From Bacteroidetes bacterium CG2_30_32_10 (GTDB taxonomy: Bacteria > Bacteroidota > Bacteroidia > Bacteroidales > CG2-30-32-10), in assembly GCA_001872995.1 (NCBI GenBank), contig MNXO01000034.1, forward strand, positions 1 to 7,968: a stretch of 7,968 bases of DNA. The letters are read 5' to 3'. The number at the start of each line of letters is the position of its first letter. The first letter of the stretch is position 1. A program made the position numbers and the translations under genes. The notes under the pieces were generated by a model. The model was not told where the DNA came from, searched no databases, and was given only the letters and a program-made list of their open reading frames with translations. Below, piece by piece: positions 1-6,543 of the stretch.

Positions 1-63
1 TTAAAAAAAATTTTATTAAAAAAGCCGATGGCTCTTTTCCAAATTGAAATGAGAAATAAGTAA
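1..63 (+). CDS. possible 3' end of an upstream gene (partial)
   Basis: Frame 1 is open from the window edge to a TAA at 61-63, giving 20 codons that end in MALFQIEMRNK. The stop lies 3 nt before the ATG of the next gene, the tight spacing seen through the rest of this operon. Frame 3 is also open from the edge, to a TGA at 45-47, and could equally be the tail. No family can be assigned from so few residues. That the operon continues upstream is an inference from spacing. Confidence 0.25.
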   Translation, partial: LKKILLKKPMALFQIEMRNK

Positions 64-66
64 TTA

Positions 67-1104
67 ATGATAAGAATATTAAAAAATAATGAATTATTAA
101 ATAATGATTGGCAAGCATTTGTTAGGGTTCATCAATTAGGAAACATTTTTCAAACGTTAGAATATTATCAATCTCAAATCGGAAATATTGGTGTTGAGCC
201 CTTTGTTTATGCTGTTATTAAAGAACAAGCAATTGTTAGTTTGGTTTCTGGTGTAATTCTAAGTAACGGGGGCAAACTAGGAAGATTATTCACTTCTCGT
301 GCTATTATAACAGGAGGTCCAATTTTTACTTCAGATAATTCAATTAATGAAAATGTACTTGAATTAATTCTTAACTCGGTTAAAGATAATCTTCAAAAAA
401 AAGTTATATATATTCAGATTCGCAATCTTTGGGATTGCACATCTGTTAAAGAAGTATTTGAAAAGAATGGTTTTGTTTTCCAGGATCACCTTGATATTTT
501 AATTGATTTAACCTTGACTGAGGCTGATTTGTGGAAAAAATTAACAAAAGATAGAAGAAAGAGTATTAGAAAAGGTCAACGAGAACTAAAAGTTGAACAG
601 CTAAATGGAAATATATATAACATTGACTCCATTTATAATCTTTTAAAGGTTGTTTATGATCGAGTTAAACTACCATTGCCAGGAAAAAGATATTTTGAAA
701 AGGTTATAAAAGATCTTTCAGAAAAAGGTATTTTAAAAATTTTTGGTGCCTTTAAAGATGTAAAATTAATAGGTGTTAGGCTGGTTTTGTGTTACAACAA
801 GTTAATATTCGATTGGTATGCTGGTGCTGATGATGATTACTTAGAATACAGACCAAATGATATATTAATTTGGGAAGTACTTATGTGGGGTAAATCATAT
901 AATTATTCAATATTTGATTTCGGTGGAGCTGGAAAACCCAATGTAGATTATGGTGTTCGCGACTATAAAATGAAATTTGGTGGTAATTTAGTGAATCATG
1001 GACGTTTTGAAATTGTAAACAAACCATTTTTAATGTTCATTGGAAAAACAGCCGTTGGTTTAATAAAAAAATACAATGATCTACTCAAAAAGAAAAACAA
1101 TTAA
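67..1104 (+). CDS. FemAB/GNAT-like aminoacyl- or acyltransferase of a polysaccharide locus
   Basis: This is a 345-aa protein with no signal peptide or membrane span, so it is probably cytoplasmic. It resembles the FemAB-type peptidoglycan-bridge transferases and the related acetyltransferase_6 fold (two GNAT-like domains). The family signatures are a basic block DRRKSIRKG at residues 162-170, FDWYAGADDDY at 248-258 followed by RPNDILIWE, and FDFGGAGKP at 283-291 leading into KFGG at 303-306. Classical FemABX proteins transfer amino acids from aminoacyl-tRNA to lipid-linked precursors. Members in exopolysaccharide clusters are thought to modify sugars or lipid-linked intermediates, and the substrate here is unknown. 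The ATG at 67 is the only early start and follows a possible upstream stop by 3 nt. Its 3' end overlaps the longest version of the next ORF by 29 nt, which supports an operon. Family assignment is firm; exact reaction is not. Confidence 0.85.
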   Translation: MIRILKNNELLNNDWQAFVRVHQLGNIFQTLEYYQSQIGNIGVEPFVYAVIKEQAIVSLVSGVILSNGGKLGRLFTSRAIITGGPIFTSDNSINENVLELILNSVKDNLQKKVIYIQIRNLWDCTSVKEVFEKNGFVFQDHLDILIDLTLTEADLWKKLTKDRRKSIRKGQRELKVEQLNGNIYNIDSIYNLLKVVYDRVKLPLPGKRYFEKVIKDLSEKGILKIFGAFKDVKLIGVRLVLCYNKLIFDWYAGADDDYLEYRPNDILIWEVLMWGKSYNYSIFDFGGAGKPNVDYGVRDYKMKFGGNLVNHGRFEIVNKPFLMFIGKTAVGLIKKYNDLLKKKNN

Positions 1105-1564
1105 TAGAAACTCATTTTTTAGAAAGGTATTAATGAAATTTGGAAAAAATCTTTCACAATACTTTCCATTAAATAGTATTAGAATTTTGGGGCTTCGTAT
1201 GTGTGGATATTCGGTTGGTAATAAAGTTTACGTGGGTCCAGATTTAATTATTGCAAGTGTTATTTCAGAAAAAGGATGCACACTAAAAATTGGGGATAGG
1301 GTTGCAATTGCACCAAGGGTTACGCTCGTATTATCATCAGATGCAAATTGGTCGAAACTAATGGAACAGATTGAACCAATTAAAAGTTTTATCATATTGG
1401 AAGATGATTGTTGGTTAGGAACGGGTGTAATTATTTTGCCAGGTATAACCATTGGAAAAGGGGCAATTGTTGGTGCAGGTAGTATTGTAACAAAAAATGT
1501 ACCCCCATTTACTGTATTTGTTGGCAATCCAGCAAAATTTGTTAAACAAATTGAATCATTTTAA
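1076..1564 (+). CDS. left-handed beta-helix (hexapeptide) acyltransferase, WbbJ/LbH type
   Basis: This 162-aa protein belongs to the hexapeptide-repeat acyltransferases that typically move acetyl from acetyl-CoA onto a sugar. The N-terminal signature is LNSIRILGLRMCGYSVG (32-48). Imperfect hexapeptides follow at 50-90 (VYVGPD, KIGDRVAIAP) and again at 106-140 (DCWLGTGVIILPGITIG, GAIVGAGSIVTK). It closes with the usual cap VPPFTVFVGNPAKFVKQI. There is no histidine anywhere in the protein, although the best studied sugar O-acetyltransferases use a catalytic His; the expected loop reads SSDANWSKL (87-95). Two starts are possible: ATG 1076, overlapping the previous gene by 29 nt, or ATG 1133, which has a Shine-Dalgarno-like AGAAAGG at 1121-1127. 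The second would remove 19 residues and leave the helix intact. It probably acts on the glycan built by the neighbouring genes. Confidence 0.85.
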   Translation: MIYSKRKTINRNSFFRKVLMKFGKNLSQYFPLNSIRILGLRMCGYSVGNKVYVGPDLIIASVISEKGCTLKIGDRVAIAPRVTLVLSSDANWSKLMEQIEPIKSFIILEDDCWLGTGVIILPGITIGKGAIVGAGSIVTKNVPPFTVFVGNPAKFVKQIESF

Positions 1565-1565
1565 G

Positions 1566-2648
1566 ATGAATATCCTATTTGCTCTTGGTCACCCTGCACA
1601 TTATCACCTATTTAAAAACACTTCAAGTGCACTTAAAATGAAAGGTCATAATGTTCATTATGTAATTACTCAAAAAGATATATTAGAAGACTTACTTAAA
1701 TCGAACAAAGAAAATTATTCTGTCTTAGCAGAGAGAGAGGTTCGAGGAAATCTCTTTAATAAATTTTTAAAAATTTTAAAATCTACTCGCTCACTTATTA
1801 AAATTGCGAGAAAAAAGGATGCTACAATTTTAATTGGGTGTTTATCACAAATTGCATATGCAGGTAAAATACTTCGAATTCCTTCAATTTTTGTAGGGGA
1901 AGATGACTTTTCTTATACCTGGTTGCAGGGAATAATTACATATCCGTTTGTAACTAAAATATTGGCGCCAAAACCCACAAATGTTGGTCCCTTCGATTAT
2001 AAAAGAATATCTTATGACGGTTATCAAAAGCTTTCTTATTTGCATTCAAATTATTTTAAATCAAATAGAACCTTAAATACAACAAAAAAAAAACAAATAC
2101 TTATTCGGCTAGTAAATTTATCAGCATACCATGATGTAACTGCAAGAGGTTTAAACAATCATCTTTTAGTTGAGTTTATTCAAATATTTAAAGAAATTGC
2201 AAATATTTACATTTCAGCAGAAAGAAAACTTCCAGAAATGTTTGAGGAATATCGTATTAATATTGATCCAAATAAAATGCATGAATTCTTACTTAATTCT
2301 GATTTATTTATTGGAGATAGCCAATCAATGGCTGTTGAAGCTTCTTTATTAGGTGTTCCCAATATACGAATTAACAATTTTGCTAGTAAAATAAGTGTTT
2401 TAAATGAAATTGAATTTAAATATAAATTAACTAAATCTTTAGAACCTGAGGATGCATATAAAATTACAGAAATTTCTAAAGAAATTCTTTTATCTAAAGA
2501 TATATACAATATTCACTTACATTTAAGAGATATAATGTTAGTCGATAAAATTGATGTAACTGCTTTCATGGTTTGGTTTATCGAAAACTATCCTGAAAGT
2601 GTAAAGATTATGAAAGAGAATCCCGATTACCAATTAAGATTCAAATGA
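1566..2648 (+). CDS. DUF354 family GT-B-like glycan biosynthesis protein
   Basis: The protein has 360 aa, the usual length for DUF354, a family with a GT-B fold related to glycosyltransferases and UDP-GlcNAc 2-epimerases. The N-terminal family motif is GHPAHYHLFKN (8-18), followed by VGEDDFSYT (110-118) and LVNLSAYHD (182-190). The C-terminal nucleotide-sugar-type segment is GDSQSMAVEASLLGVPNIR (250-268). The ATG at 1566 is chosen because it begins directly with the conserved MNILFALGHP and lies 1 nt after the previous stop; the frame stays open further upstream only through the acetyltransferase gene. The stop overlaps the next ATG by the ATGA arrangement, implying translational coupling. 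No experimentally fixed activity is known to me for this subgroup, so glycosyl transfer is an inference. Its last 12 codons are repeated three times downstream as orphan scars, described as separate repeats. Confidence 0.85.
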   Translation: MNILFALGHPAHYHLFKNTSSALKMKGHNVHYVITQKDILEDLLKSNKENYSVLAEREVRGNLFNKFLKILKSTRSLIKIARKKDATILIGCLSQIAYAGKILRIPSIFVGEDDFSYTWLQGIITYPFVTKILAPKPTNVGPFDYKRISYDGYQKLSYLHSNYFKSNRTLNTTKKKQILIRLVNLSAYHDVTARGLNNHLLVEFIQIFKEIANIYISAERKLPEMFEEYRINIDPNKMHEFLLNSDLFIGDSQSMAVEASLLGVPNIRINNFASKISVLNEIEFKYKLTKSLEPEDAYKITEISKEILLSKDIYNIHLHLRDIMLVDKIDVTAFMVWFIENYPESVKIMKENPDYQLRFK

Positions 2649-3400
2649 GAGATTTTACAATAGCTCTATACACTAAGTTCCTCAACGTTTTATCGCAACA
2701 GGCTTATACTTTTCAAACTTTAAGTGGGTTTCTAAAAAAGCCTAAAGAAAAAGTTATCATACTGAGGAACGATGTAGATAAGTTGCCCCAAAATTCTTTG
2801 CAATTTGCCAGAATCCAAAATAAAATGGGTATTGCTGGCACTTATTATTTTAGAGTTTTACCTCAGAGTTATAATGAAAAAATAATAAAAGAAATTTCTG
2901 AATTAGGGCACGAAATTGGGTATCACTACGAAACCATGGATACCTGTAAAGGTAATGTGGATAAAGCTTACGAGGAATTTTGTAGAAACCTTGAGAAGTT
3001 TCGTGAAATTGCTTCAATTGTAACTATATGCATGCACGGCAGTCCTTTCTCAAAGTACGATAATAGAGCTATTTGGGAGAAATACGATTATAAAAAACTT
3101 GAAATAATTGGCGAACCCTATTTCGATTTTGATTTTAATAAGGTTTTATATATTACTGATACTGGTAGGCGTTGGAATGGCAATAAGGTTAGCATTAGAG
3201 ATAAAGTAATGCAAACTTCCTTACAAAAACAATATCATTTTAAATCAACCGCCGATATTATCAATAAAGTAGATGCTTTGCCCAATCAAATGATGCTAAC
3301 TTTTCACCCACAACGTTGGAGTAATAATTATTTCGAATGGTTTAAGGAATTAGTAATTCAAAGCGCTAAAAATCAAATCAAAAGAGTTATCGTTAAATAG
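2645..3400 (+). CDS. polysaccharide deacetylase-like protein (NodB homology, CE4 type)
   Basis: This 251-aa protein is related to the NodB/CE4 carbohydrate esterases that remove N- or O-acetyl groups from glycans using a divalent metal. Motif 1 is RNDVD (41-45), which supplies the catalytic base D43 and metal ligand D45. Motif 2 is GHEIGYH (88-94) with the metal-binding His pair spaced H-x-x-x-H-like as HEIGYH. Later conserved positions include MHGSP (130-134) and LTFHPQRW (218-225), whose His fits the C-terminal catalytic-site motif. No signal peptide is visible, so a cytoplasmic step on a precursor is likely. The ATG at 2645 overlaps the DUF354 stop by 4 nt. The 3' end of this gene is duplicated as a remnant at 6400-6525. 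Family is well supported; the substrate is unknown. Confidence 0.85.
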   Translation: MRDFTIALYTKFLNVLSQQAYTFQTLSGFLKKPKEKVIILRNDVDKLPQNSLQFARIQNKMGIAGTYYFRVLPQSYNEKIIKEISELGHEIGYHYETMDTCKGNVDKAYEEFCRNLEKFREIASIVTICMHGSPFSKYDNRAIWEKYDYKKLEIIGEPYFDFDFNKVLYITDTGRRWNGNKVSIRDKVMQTSLQKQYHFKSTADIINKVDALPNQMMLTFHPQRWSNNYFEWFKELVIQSAKNQIKRVIVK

Positions 3401-3414
3401 ATATATTAAGTTTC

Positions 3415-3495
3415 TTTTGGGAGCTTATCTAAAACTACCCAGCAAGCAGAAGAATAATGAAAGAAAATCCCGATTATCAAAATAAATTCAAGTAA
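3415..3495 (+). repeat. DUF354-gene 3' tail scar, copy 1
   Basis: Orphan copy of the DUF354 3' end (original at 2572-2648). Read in the DUF354 frame it gives FWELI*NYPASRRI and then MKENPDYQNKFK followed by TAA at 3493-3495; the matching region of the real gene reads VWFIENYPESVKI. The upstream part therefore carries an inserted codon and a nonsense codon at 3430-3432. The core at 3450-3479 is identical to the cores of the other two scars and differs from the original by about five bases. It follows the deacetylase stop by 14 nt and precedes TA1. Confidence 0.85.
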
Positions 3496-3530
3496 AGGCA
3501 AAACATAAGGTTAAGTAACTTCTAACTAAA

Positions 3531-3562
3531 TTGTCGCAAAAATTTACTATATTTGTTTTTTG
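3531..3562 (+). promoter_or_regulatory. promoter of the TA1 operon (Bacteroidota -7 element)
   Basis: TATATTTG at 3548-3555 is an exact match to the Bacteroidota -7 consensus TAnnTTTG. It lies 16 nt before the chosen ATG at 3572, so the leader would be very short. TTG at 3531-3533 is the only upstream -33 candidate but is spaced about 14 nt rather than the usual 19-21, so the -33 element is doubtful. A partial dyad GTTA-N9-TAAC (3510-3526) lies just upstream and could be an operator, though it is weak. The 12-nt core TTACTATATTTG is shared exactly with the TA2 promoter. Confidence 0.5.
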
Positions 3563-3571
3563 TTGGAAAAC

Positions 3572-3880
3572 ATGAAACCCAAGACATTAAATATAAATGA
3601 GCTTTCTCCCCATCTATTCTGGGATGTTGATATCAAAAATCTTGATGTTAAAATAGCTAAAAAGTTCATTGTGGAGCGAGTTTTTACATTAGGTAGTGCA
3701 AAAGAAATCAGGATGGTCATTAAATATTATGGCAGTAGCCAAGTAATTAATGTGCTAAAAGAATTAAATTATATTGATTCCAAATCTCTCAATTTTATTT
3801 CAAAACTATTTAAAATTTCATTACCATCTTTTAAATGTTACACACGCAAACAGTTGAATCCACAACACTGGAACTCCTAA
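3572..3880 (+). CDS. DUF6922-like small protein, probable antitoxin of TA1
   Basis: The protein has 102 aa from the ATG at 3572; a TTG 12 nt upstream is in frame, but the ATG fits the promoter better. The sequence LSPHLFWDVDIKNLDV near the N-terminus, then FIVERVFTLG, and a C-terminal CYTRKQLNPQHW match my recollection of DUF6922, a small Bacteroidota family found upstream of AbiEii-like nucleotidyltransferases. The central part (about 40-85) looks helical, with a pattern like a degenerate helix-turn-helix, but no DNA-binding motif can be proven. Its 3' end overlaps the toxin gene by 46 nt, so the two are translated from one message and probably coupled. The antitoxin role is inferred from gene order and partner, not from a demonstrated motif. 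It is unrelated by eye to the AbiEi protein of TA2. Confidence 0.75.
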   Translation: MKPKTLNINELSPHLFWDVDIKNLDVKIAKKFIVERVFTLGSAKEIRMVIKYYGSSQVINVLKELNYIDSKSLNFISKLFKISLPSFKCYTRKQLNPQHWNS

Positions 3881-4473
3881 AGTCGCTTCAAAGTAAAGAT
3901 TATTTAAAAGAATTTAACTTGGTAGGCGGCACTGCTTTGGCTTTGTATATGGGACACCGCAAATCAATTGATATTGATCTTTTTTCAAACTTTAACTTTG
4001 ATACAGCTCAGATGATTGAGTTTATTCAGCAAGACTATCCACTACAACTTAACTATACGGCACCAAATACTATTAAGGGTAATATTGAAAATATAAATAT
4101 TGATATTATTGCACACAAATACCCCTATTTGAATGAACCATCAATAATTGAAGGTATTTGGATATTGTCTGAACCTGATATTATTGCCATGAAGCTTAAT
4201 GCGATAGCTACTAGTGGTCAAAGATCAAAAGACTTTATTGATATCTACTTTTTTTTAGCTAATAATAAGTATGCCATTGGTGATATGCTAAAATTTTATC
4301 AAACAAAATATAATCAGCAAGGCGATATGCACGTACTAAAGAGTTTGTTATACTTTGATGATGTTAATCTCTCTGATTGGCCTATTCTACTTAGCAAACC
4401 TCATTTAAAATGGACTACTATAAAAAAGAAAATTGAAAATGAAGTGTTTCACTTTTTGAAAGAATTGACCTAG
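3835..4473 (+). CDS. AbiEii/AbiGii-like nucleotidyltransferase, probable toxin of TA1
   Basis: This 212-aa protein belongs to the DNA polymerase beta-like nucleotidyltransferase superfamily. The active-site motif is VGGTALALYMGHRKSIDIDL (30-49), containing the GG-x9-18-DxD pattern with metal-binding D46 and D48. A third acidic residue is likely D90 in INIDIIAH (87-94). The C-terminal family motif is PDIIAMKLNAI (114-124) followed by SKDFIDIYFFL (131-141), with K120, K132 and D133. All the expected catalytic positions are present, so the enzyme appears intact. Related toxins (AbiEii, mycobacterial MenT) transfer nucleotides, in MenT to tRNA 3' ends; the target here is unknown. ATG 3835 lies inside the antitoxin gene in another reading frame, and this long overlap seems characteristic of the pair. 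The gene stops at TAG 4471-4473, about 18 nt before scar 2. Confidence 0.85.
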   Translation: MLHTQTVESTTLELLKSLQSKDYLKEFNLVGGTALALYMGHRKSIDIDLFSNFNFDTAQMIEFIQQDYPLQLNYTAPNTIKGNIENINIDIIAHKYPYLNEPSIIEGIWILSEPDIIAMKLNAIATSGQRSKDFIDIYFFLANNKYAIGDMLKFYQTKYNQQGDMHVLKSLLYFDDVNLSDWPILLSKPHLKWTTIKKKIENEVFHFLKELT

Positions 4474-4490
4474 CATTTTTTTATATAAAG

Positions 4491-4561
4491 TTGATTAAAT
4501 ATACCCAGTAAGCCAAAGAATAATGAAAGAAAATCCCGATTATCAATATAAATTCAAGTAA
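4491..4561 (+). repeat. DUF354-gene 3' tail scar, copy 2
   Basis: Second orphan DUF354 3' end. In the DUF354 frame it reads YPVSQRI and then MKENPDYQYKFK, with TAA at 4559-4561. Upstream of YPV the frame is already broken by TAA at 4496-4498. The core 4516-4545 is identical to those of copies 1 and 3. Similarity with copy 1 continues past the core through the stop codon and AAG. It separates TA1 from TA2. Confidence 0.85.
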
Positions 4562-4757
4562 AGACAAAGGGTAAAGTATAAAGATAATAATGGTAGTTTG
4601 CAGAAGATATGATTCCGTTTAATGGCAATTTAGGGTTGTTGAAATTATGTAAAAAACTATGTATTACTTTCTGTACAAAGAAAAAAGGATAAAATGAAGC
4701 AAAGACTGAATTTTATATTTTAAGAAAAAAATTTTTAATCTTAAGAAAACATTAAAC
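4562..4757. other. gene-free spacer between scar 2 and the TA2 promoter
   Basis: Together with scar 2 and the TA2 leader this forms a 338-nt gap between the two TA operons. The only open frames are about ten codons long (for example an ATG at 4694 running to a TAA after MKQRLNFIF). They have no recognisable family or supporting signals. The last 50 nt are very A/T-rich and contain two similar TTAAGAAAA stretches. I see no RNA gene and no GC-rich terminator hairpin. Confidence 0.5.
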
Positions 4758-4780
4758 AAATTACTATATTTGCATAGTAT
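4758..4780 (+). promoter_or_regulatory. promoter of the TA2 operon (Bacteroidota -7 element)
   Basis: TATATTTG at 4765-4772 matches the -7 consensus TAnnTTTG exactly and lies 39 nt before the AbiEi start. No convincing -33 TTG is present at the expected distance, so recognition may rest on the A/T-rich upstream DNA. The core TTACTATATTTG (4761-4772) is identical to that of TA1 (3544-3555). Confidence 0.55.
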
Positions 4781-4800
4781 GTCCATTTTATTCGGACTTA
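4778..4800. promoter_or_regulatory. inverted repeat in the TA2 leader, candidate operator
   Basis: TATGTCC (4778-4784) and GGACTTA (4794-4800) form an imperfect dyad with a 9-nt AT-rich spacer; six of seven positions pair. It sits just after the -7 element, about where transcription should begin, and ends 11 nt before the AbiEi ATG. AbiEi antitoxins are known to repress their own operon by binding inverted repeats, so this is a reasonable operator. A short leader hairpin is the alternative. Confidence 0.4.
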
Positions 4801-4811
4801 TATAGCATTTT

Positions 4812-5462
4812 ATGAAAGCGATTGAAGAAATACGAGATAAAGTACTAGGTGATGTATTCGACTATACACAATTAATGCACATCCTTTCGCATTATAGCAA
4901 GCCTCGCGATGTTGTCACAATCCTATTAAAACAACAACAAATAATTCGTATAAAAAAGGGATTATATATTTTTGGTTCTGTTTATCAGCATTCAGTTGTT
5001 TCTTTAGAATATATTGCAAATATAATTTATGGTCCTTCGGTTATTAGTCTCGACTATGCCTTATCTTGGTATGGTTTAATTCCTGAGCGAGTAAACACAA
5101 TAACATCTTTAACCACGGGTAGGTCGCGCGAGTTTAATACACCTCTAAGCAAATTTACATATTGCCAATTGTCCAAAAAACGTTTTTCAACAGGAATAAT
5201 GAGACAAAGTAATCAATCTGGAAGTTTTTTAATTGCTAACCCACTAAAAGCGCTATCAGACAAGGTGTGGACTGATAGTCGGTTTAAACCCAACTCTGTT
5301 TCATCATATAGTAACTATTTGTTTATGGATCTTCGTATAGATGAAACTATTCTTAAATCTTTCATAGACCCAACGACCCTTGATAATATTGGTAAAGCAT
5401 ACTCAACAAGAAAAATTAACTGGTTGGTAGAATTTCTCTTAAACTATTCAAAAATCAACTGA
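4812..5462 (+). CDS. abiEi: AbiEi family type IV antitoxin / transcriptional autorepressor
   Basis: The protein has 216 aa. AbiEi proteins neutralise the AbiEii nucleotidyltransferase without stable complex formation (type IV) and repress their own promoter. The N-terminal part (about 1-55) is a winged helix-turn-helix ending in the characteristic IRIKKGLYIFG (45-55). The C-terminal antitoxin domain shows VISLDYALSWYGLIPE (77-92), then TGRSREFNTPLSKFTY (102-117) and ANPLKALSDKVW (142-153), all typical of the family. The ATG at 4812 follows a promoter core and an inverted repeat, and its stop TGA shares 1 nt with the ATG of the next gene. This indicates coupled translation with the toxin. The protein is full length and shows no sign of decay. 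Confidence 0.85.
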   Translation: MKAIEEIRDKVLGDVFDYTQLMHILSHYSKPRDVVTILLKQQQIIRIKKGLYIFGSVYQHSVVSLEYIANIIYGPSVISLDYALSWYGLIPERVNTITSLTTGRSREFNTPLSKFTYCQLSKKRFSTGIMRQSNQSGSFLIANPLKALSDKVWTDSRFKPNSVSSYSNYLFMDLRIDETILKSFIDPTTLDNIGKAYSTRKINWLVEFLLNYSKIN

Positions 5463-6328
5463 TGGATAAAATATTAAAAAGTATGTTACCCGACCCGTTA
5501 CCACAAACAACAACAGGAATGATAAATGCGTTACGTGAAATTATGCAATCAATCACTTTGTTAGGTTTATGGAGAATGAAATTTTTTGAACATGCCGCCT
5601 TTTACGGCGGAACCTCGTTACGCATACTTTATGGTTTAGATCGTTTTTCAGAAGATTTAGATTTTTCGTTGCTAAAACCATCAAGTAATTTTAGTTTTTC
5701 GAATTATGGTTCGTCTTTAAAAAAAGAGCTTGAAGCTTTCGGATTCGAAGTAAGTTTCGACACTAAAGTAAAAGCAACCGAAACGAATATTGAATCTGCT
5801 TTTTTAAAATGCAATACCTATAACCAGTTAATTATAATAAAAGCACCAGATGAAATGCTTGGATTAATAAACAGTCAATCGGTTTTAAAAGTAAAATTGG
5901 AAGTAGATACGAATCCTCCACCATTATTTGATACTGAAATAAAATATGTGTTTTCACCACTTCAATTTGCTGTACGTACTTATTCCTTGCCATCGTTATT
6001 TGCAGGAAAAATGCATGCCCTTTTATGCAGAAAATGGAAAACCCGAACCAAAGGTCGCGATTGGTATGATTTTGTATGGTATACCTCAAAATATCCAACA
6101 TTAAAATTAGTTCACCTTGAACAACGCATGCGTCAATCTGGTCACTATACCAATGACGAACCACTCACAATAAAAACCTGTTTAGATTATATTTATAATT
6201 CAATAGAAAAATTAGATATAAATATGGCAATAAACGAAGTAAGTCCGTTTATCAGCAATCCACGTTCGCTTGATTTATGGAGGAAAGACTTTTTTATTGC
6301 CGCCTCCGAACGTATTGTTTTTGTATAG
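5462..6328 (+). CDS. abiEii: AbiEii family nucleotidyltransferase toxin
   Basis: This 288-aa protein is a nucleotidyltransferase of the AbiEii family, the toxin of type IV abortive-infection/toxin-antitoxin systems. Motif I is FYGGTSLRILYGLDRFSEDL (47-66) completed by DF, giving the GG-T and the metal-binding pair D65 and D67. Motif II is KLEVDTNPP (145-153), with E147 or D149 as third acidic residue. Motif III/IV is LPSLFAGKMHALLCR (176-190), with K183, followed by TKGRDWYDFVWY (196-207), with K197, R199, D200 and D203. All are intact, so activity is expected. Relatives transfer nucleotides to RNA targets such as tRNA, halting growth, for example on phage infection. Start overlaps the antitoxin stop by 1 nt. 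No GC-rich terminator follows, only a T-run after the stop. Confidence 0.88.
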   Translation: MDKILKSMLPDPLPQTTTGMINALREIMQSITLLGLWRMKFFEHAAFYGGTSLRILYGLDRFSEDLDFSLLKPSSNFSFSNYGSSLKKELEAFGFEVSFDTKVKATETNIESAFLKCNTYNQLIIIKAPDEMLGLINSQSVLKVKLEVDTNPPPLFDTEIKYVFSPLQFAVRTYSLPSLFAGKMHALLCRKWKTRTKGRDWYDFVWYTSKYPTLKLVHLEQRMRQSGHYTNDEPLTIKTCLDYIYNSIEKLDINMAINEVSPFISNPRSLDLWRKDFFIAASERIVFV

Positions 6329-6399
6329 TTAATTTTTTTTTGCGAGAATTACATTTTATTAAAATAAATTATCCTTATTGTTTAAGTTGCTGAAAATAG

Positions 6400-6525
6400 T
6401 TAAATACTTTATCAAATCATGTTACTTTCCACCCACAGCGTTGGAGTAACAATTATTTCGAATGGGTTAAGGAATTGTTAATGCAGAACGCAAAAAATCA
6501 AATCAAAAGACTATTAGTTAATTAG
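6400..6525 (+). pseudogene. 3' remnant of a second polysaccharide deacetylase gene
   Basis: The open stretch encodes the C-terminus of a deacetylase like that at 2645-3400. It starts with LNTLSNHVTFHPQRWSNNY, corresponding to VDALPNQMMLTFHPQRWSNNY in the intact protein, and ends with the TAG at 6523-6525. Over the last 35 codons about 82% of bases match by hand count, and 26 of 34 residues are identical. It has no start and no catalytic N-terminal motifs; an in-frame TAG lies at 6397-6399. Most differences are silent or conservative, so it probably derives from a functional paralogue rather than from decay of a recent copy. It is followed by scar 3, just as the intact gene is followed by scar 1. 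Confidence 0.85.
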
Positions 6526-6543
6526 AAATATAAAGCTTTTCCA

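Noticed and set aside
3457..3495. Scar ORFs (MKENPDY...) as independent small-peptide genes
   Set aside because: Their coding look is explained by descent from the DUF354 3' end, and the ATG is an internal Met of that protein. Translation is not excluded but nothing supports it.
3560..3571. TTG start 12 nt upstream of the TA1 antitoxin ATG
   Set aside because: It would place the start codon only about 5 nt after the -7 promoter element, before or at the expected transcription start.
6329..6360. T-run after AbiEii and the nearby ATTTTATTAAAAT as a terminator
   Set aside because: The palindrome has a one-base centre and no G-C pairs, and it lies downstream of the T-run, so it does not form a standard terminator.
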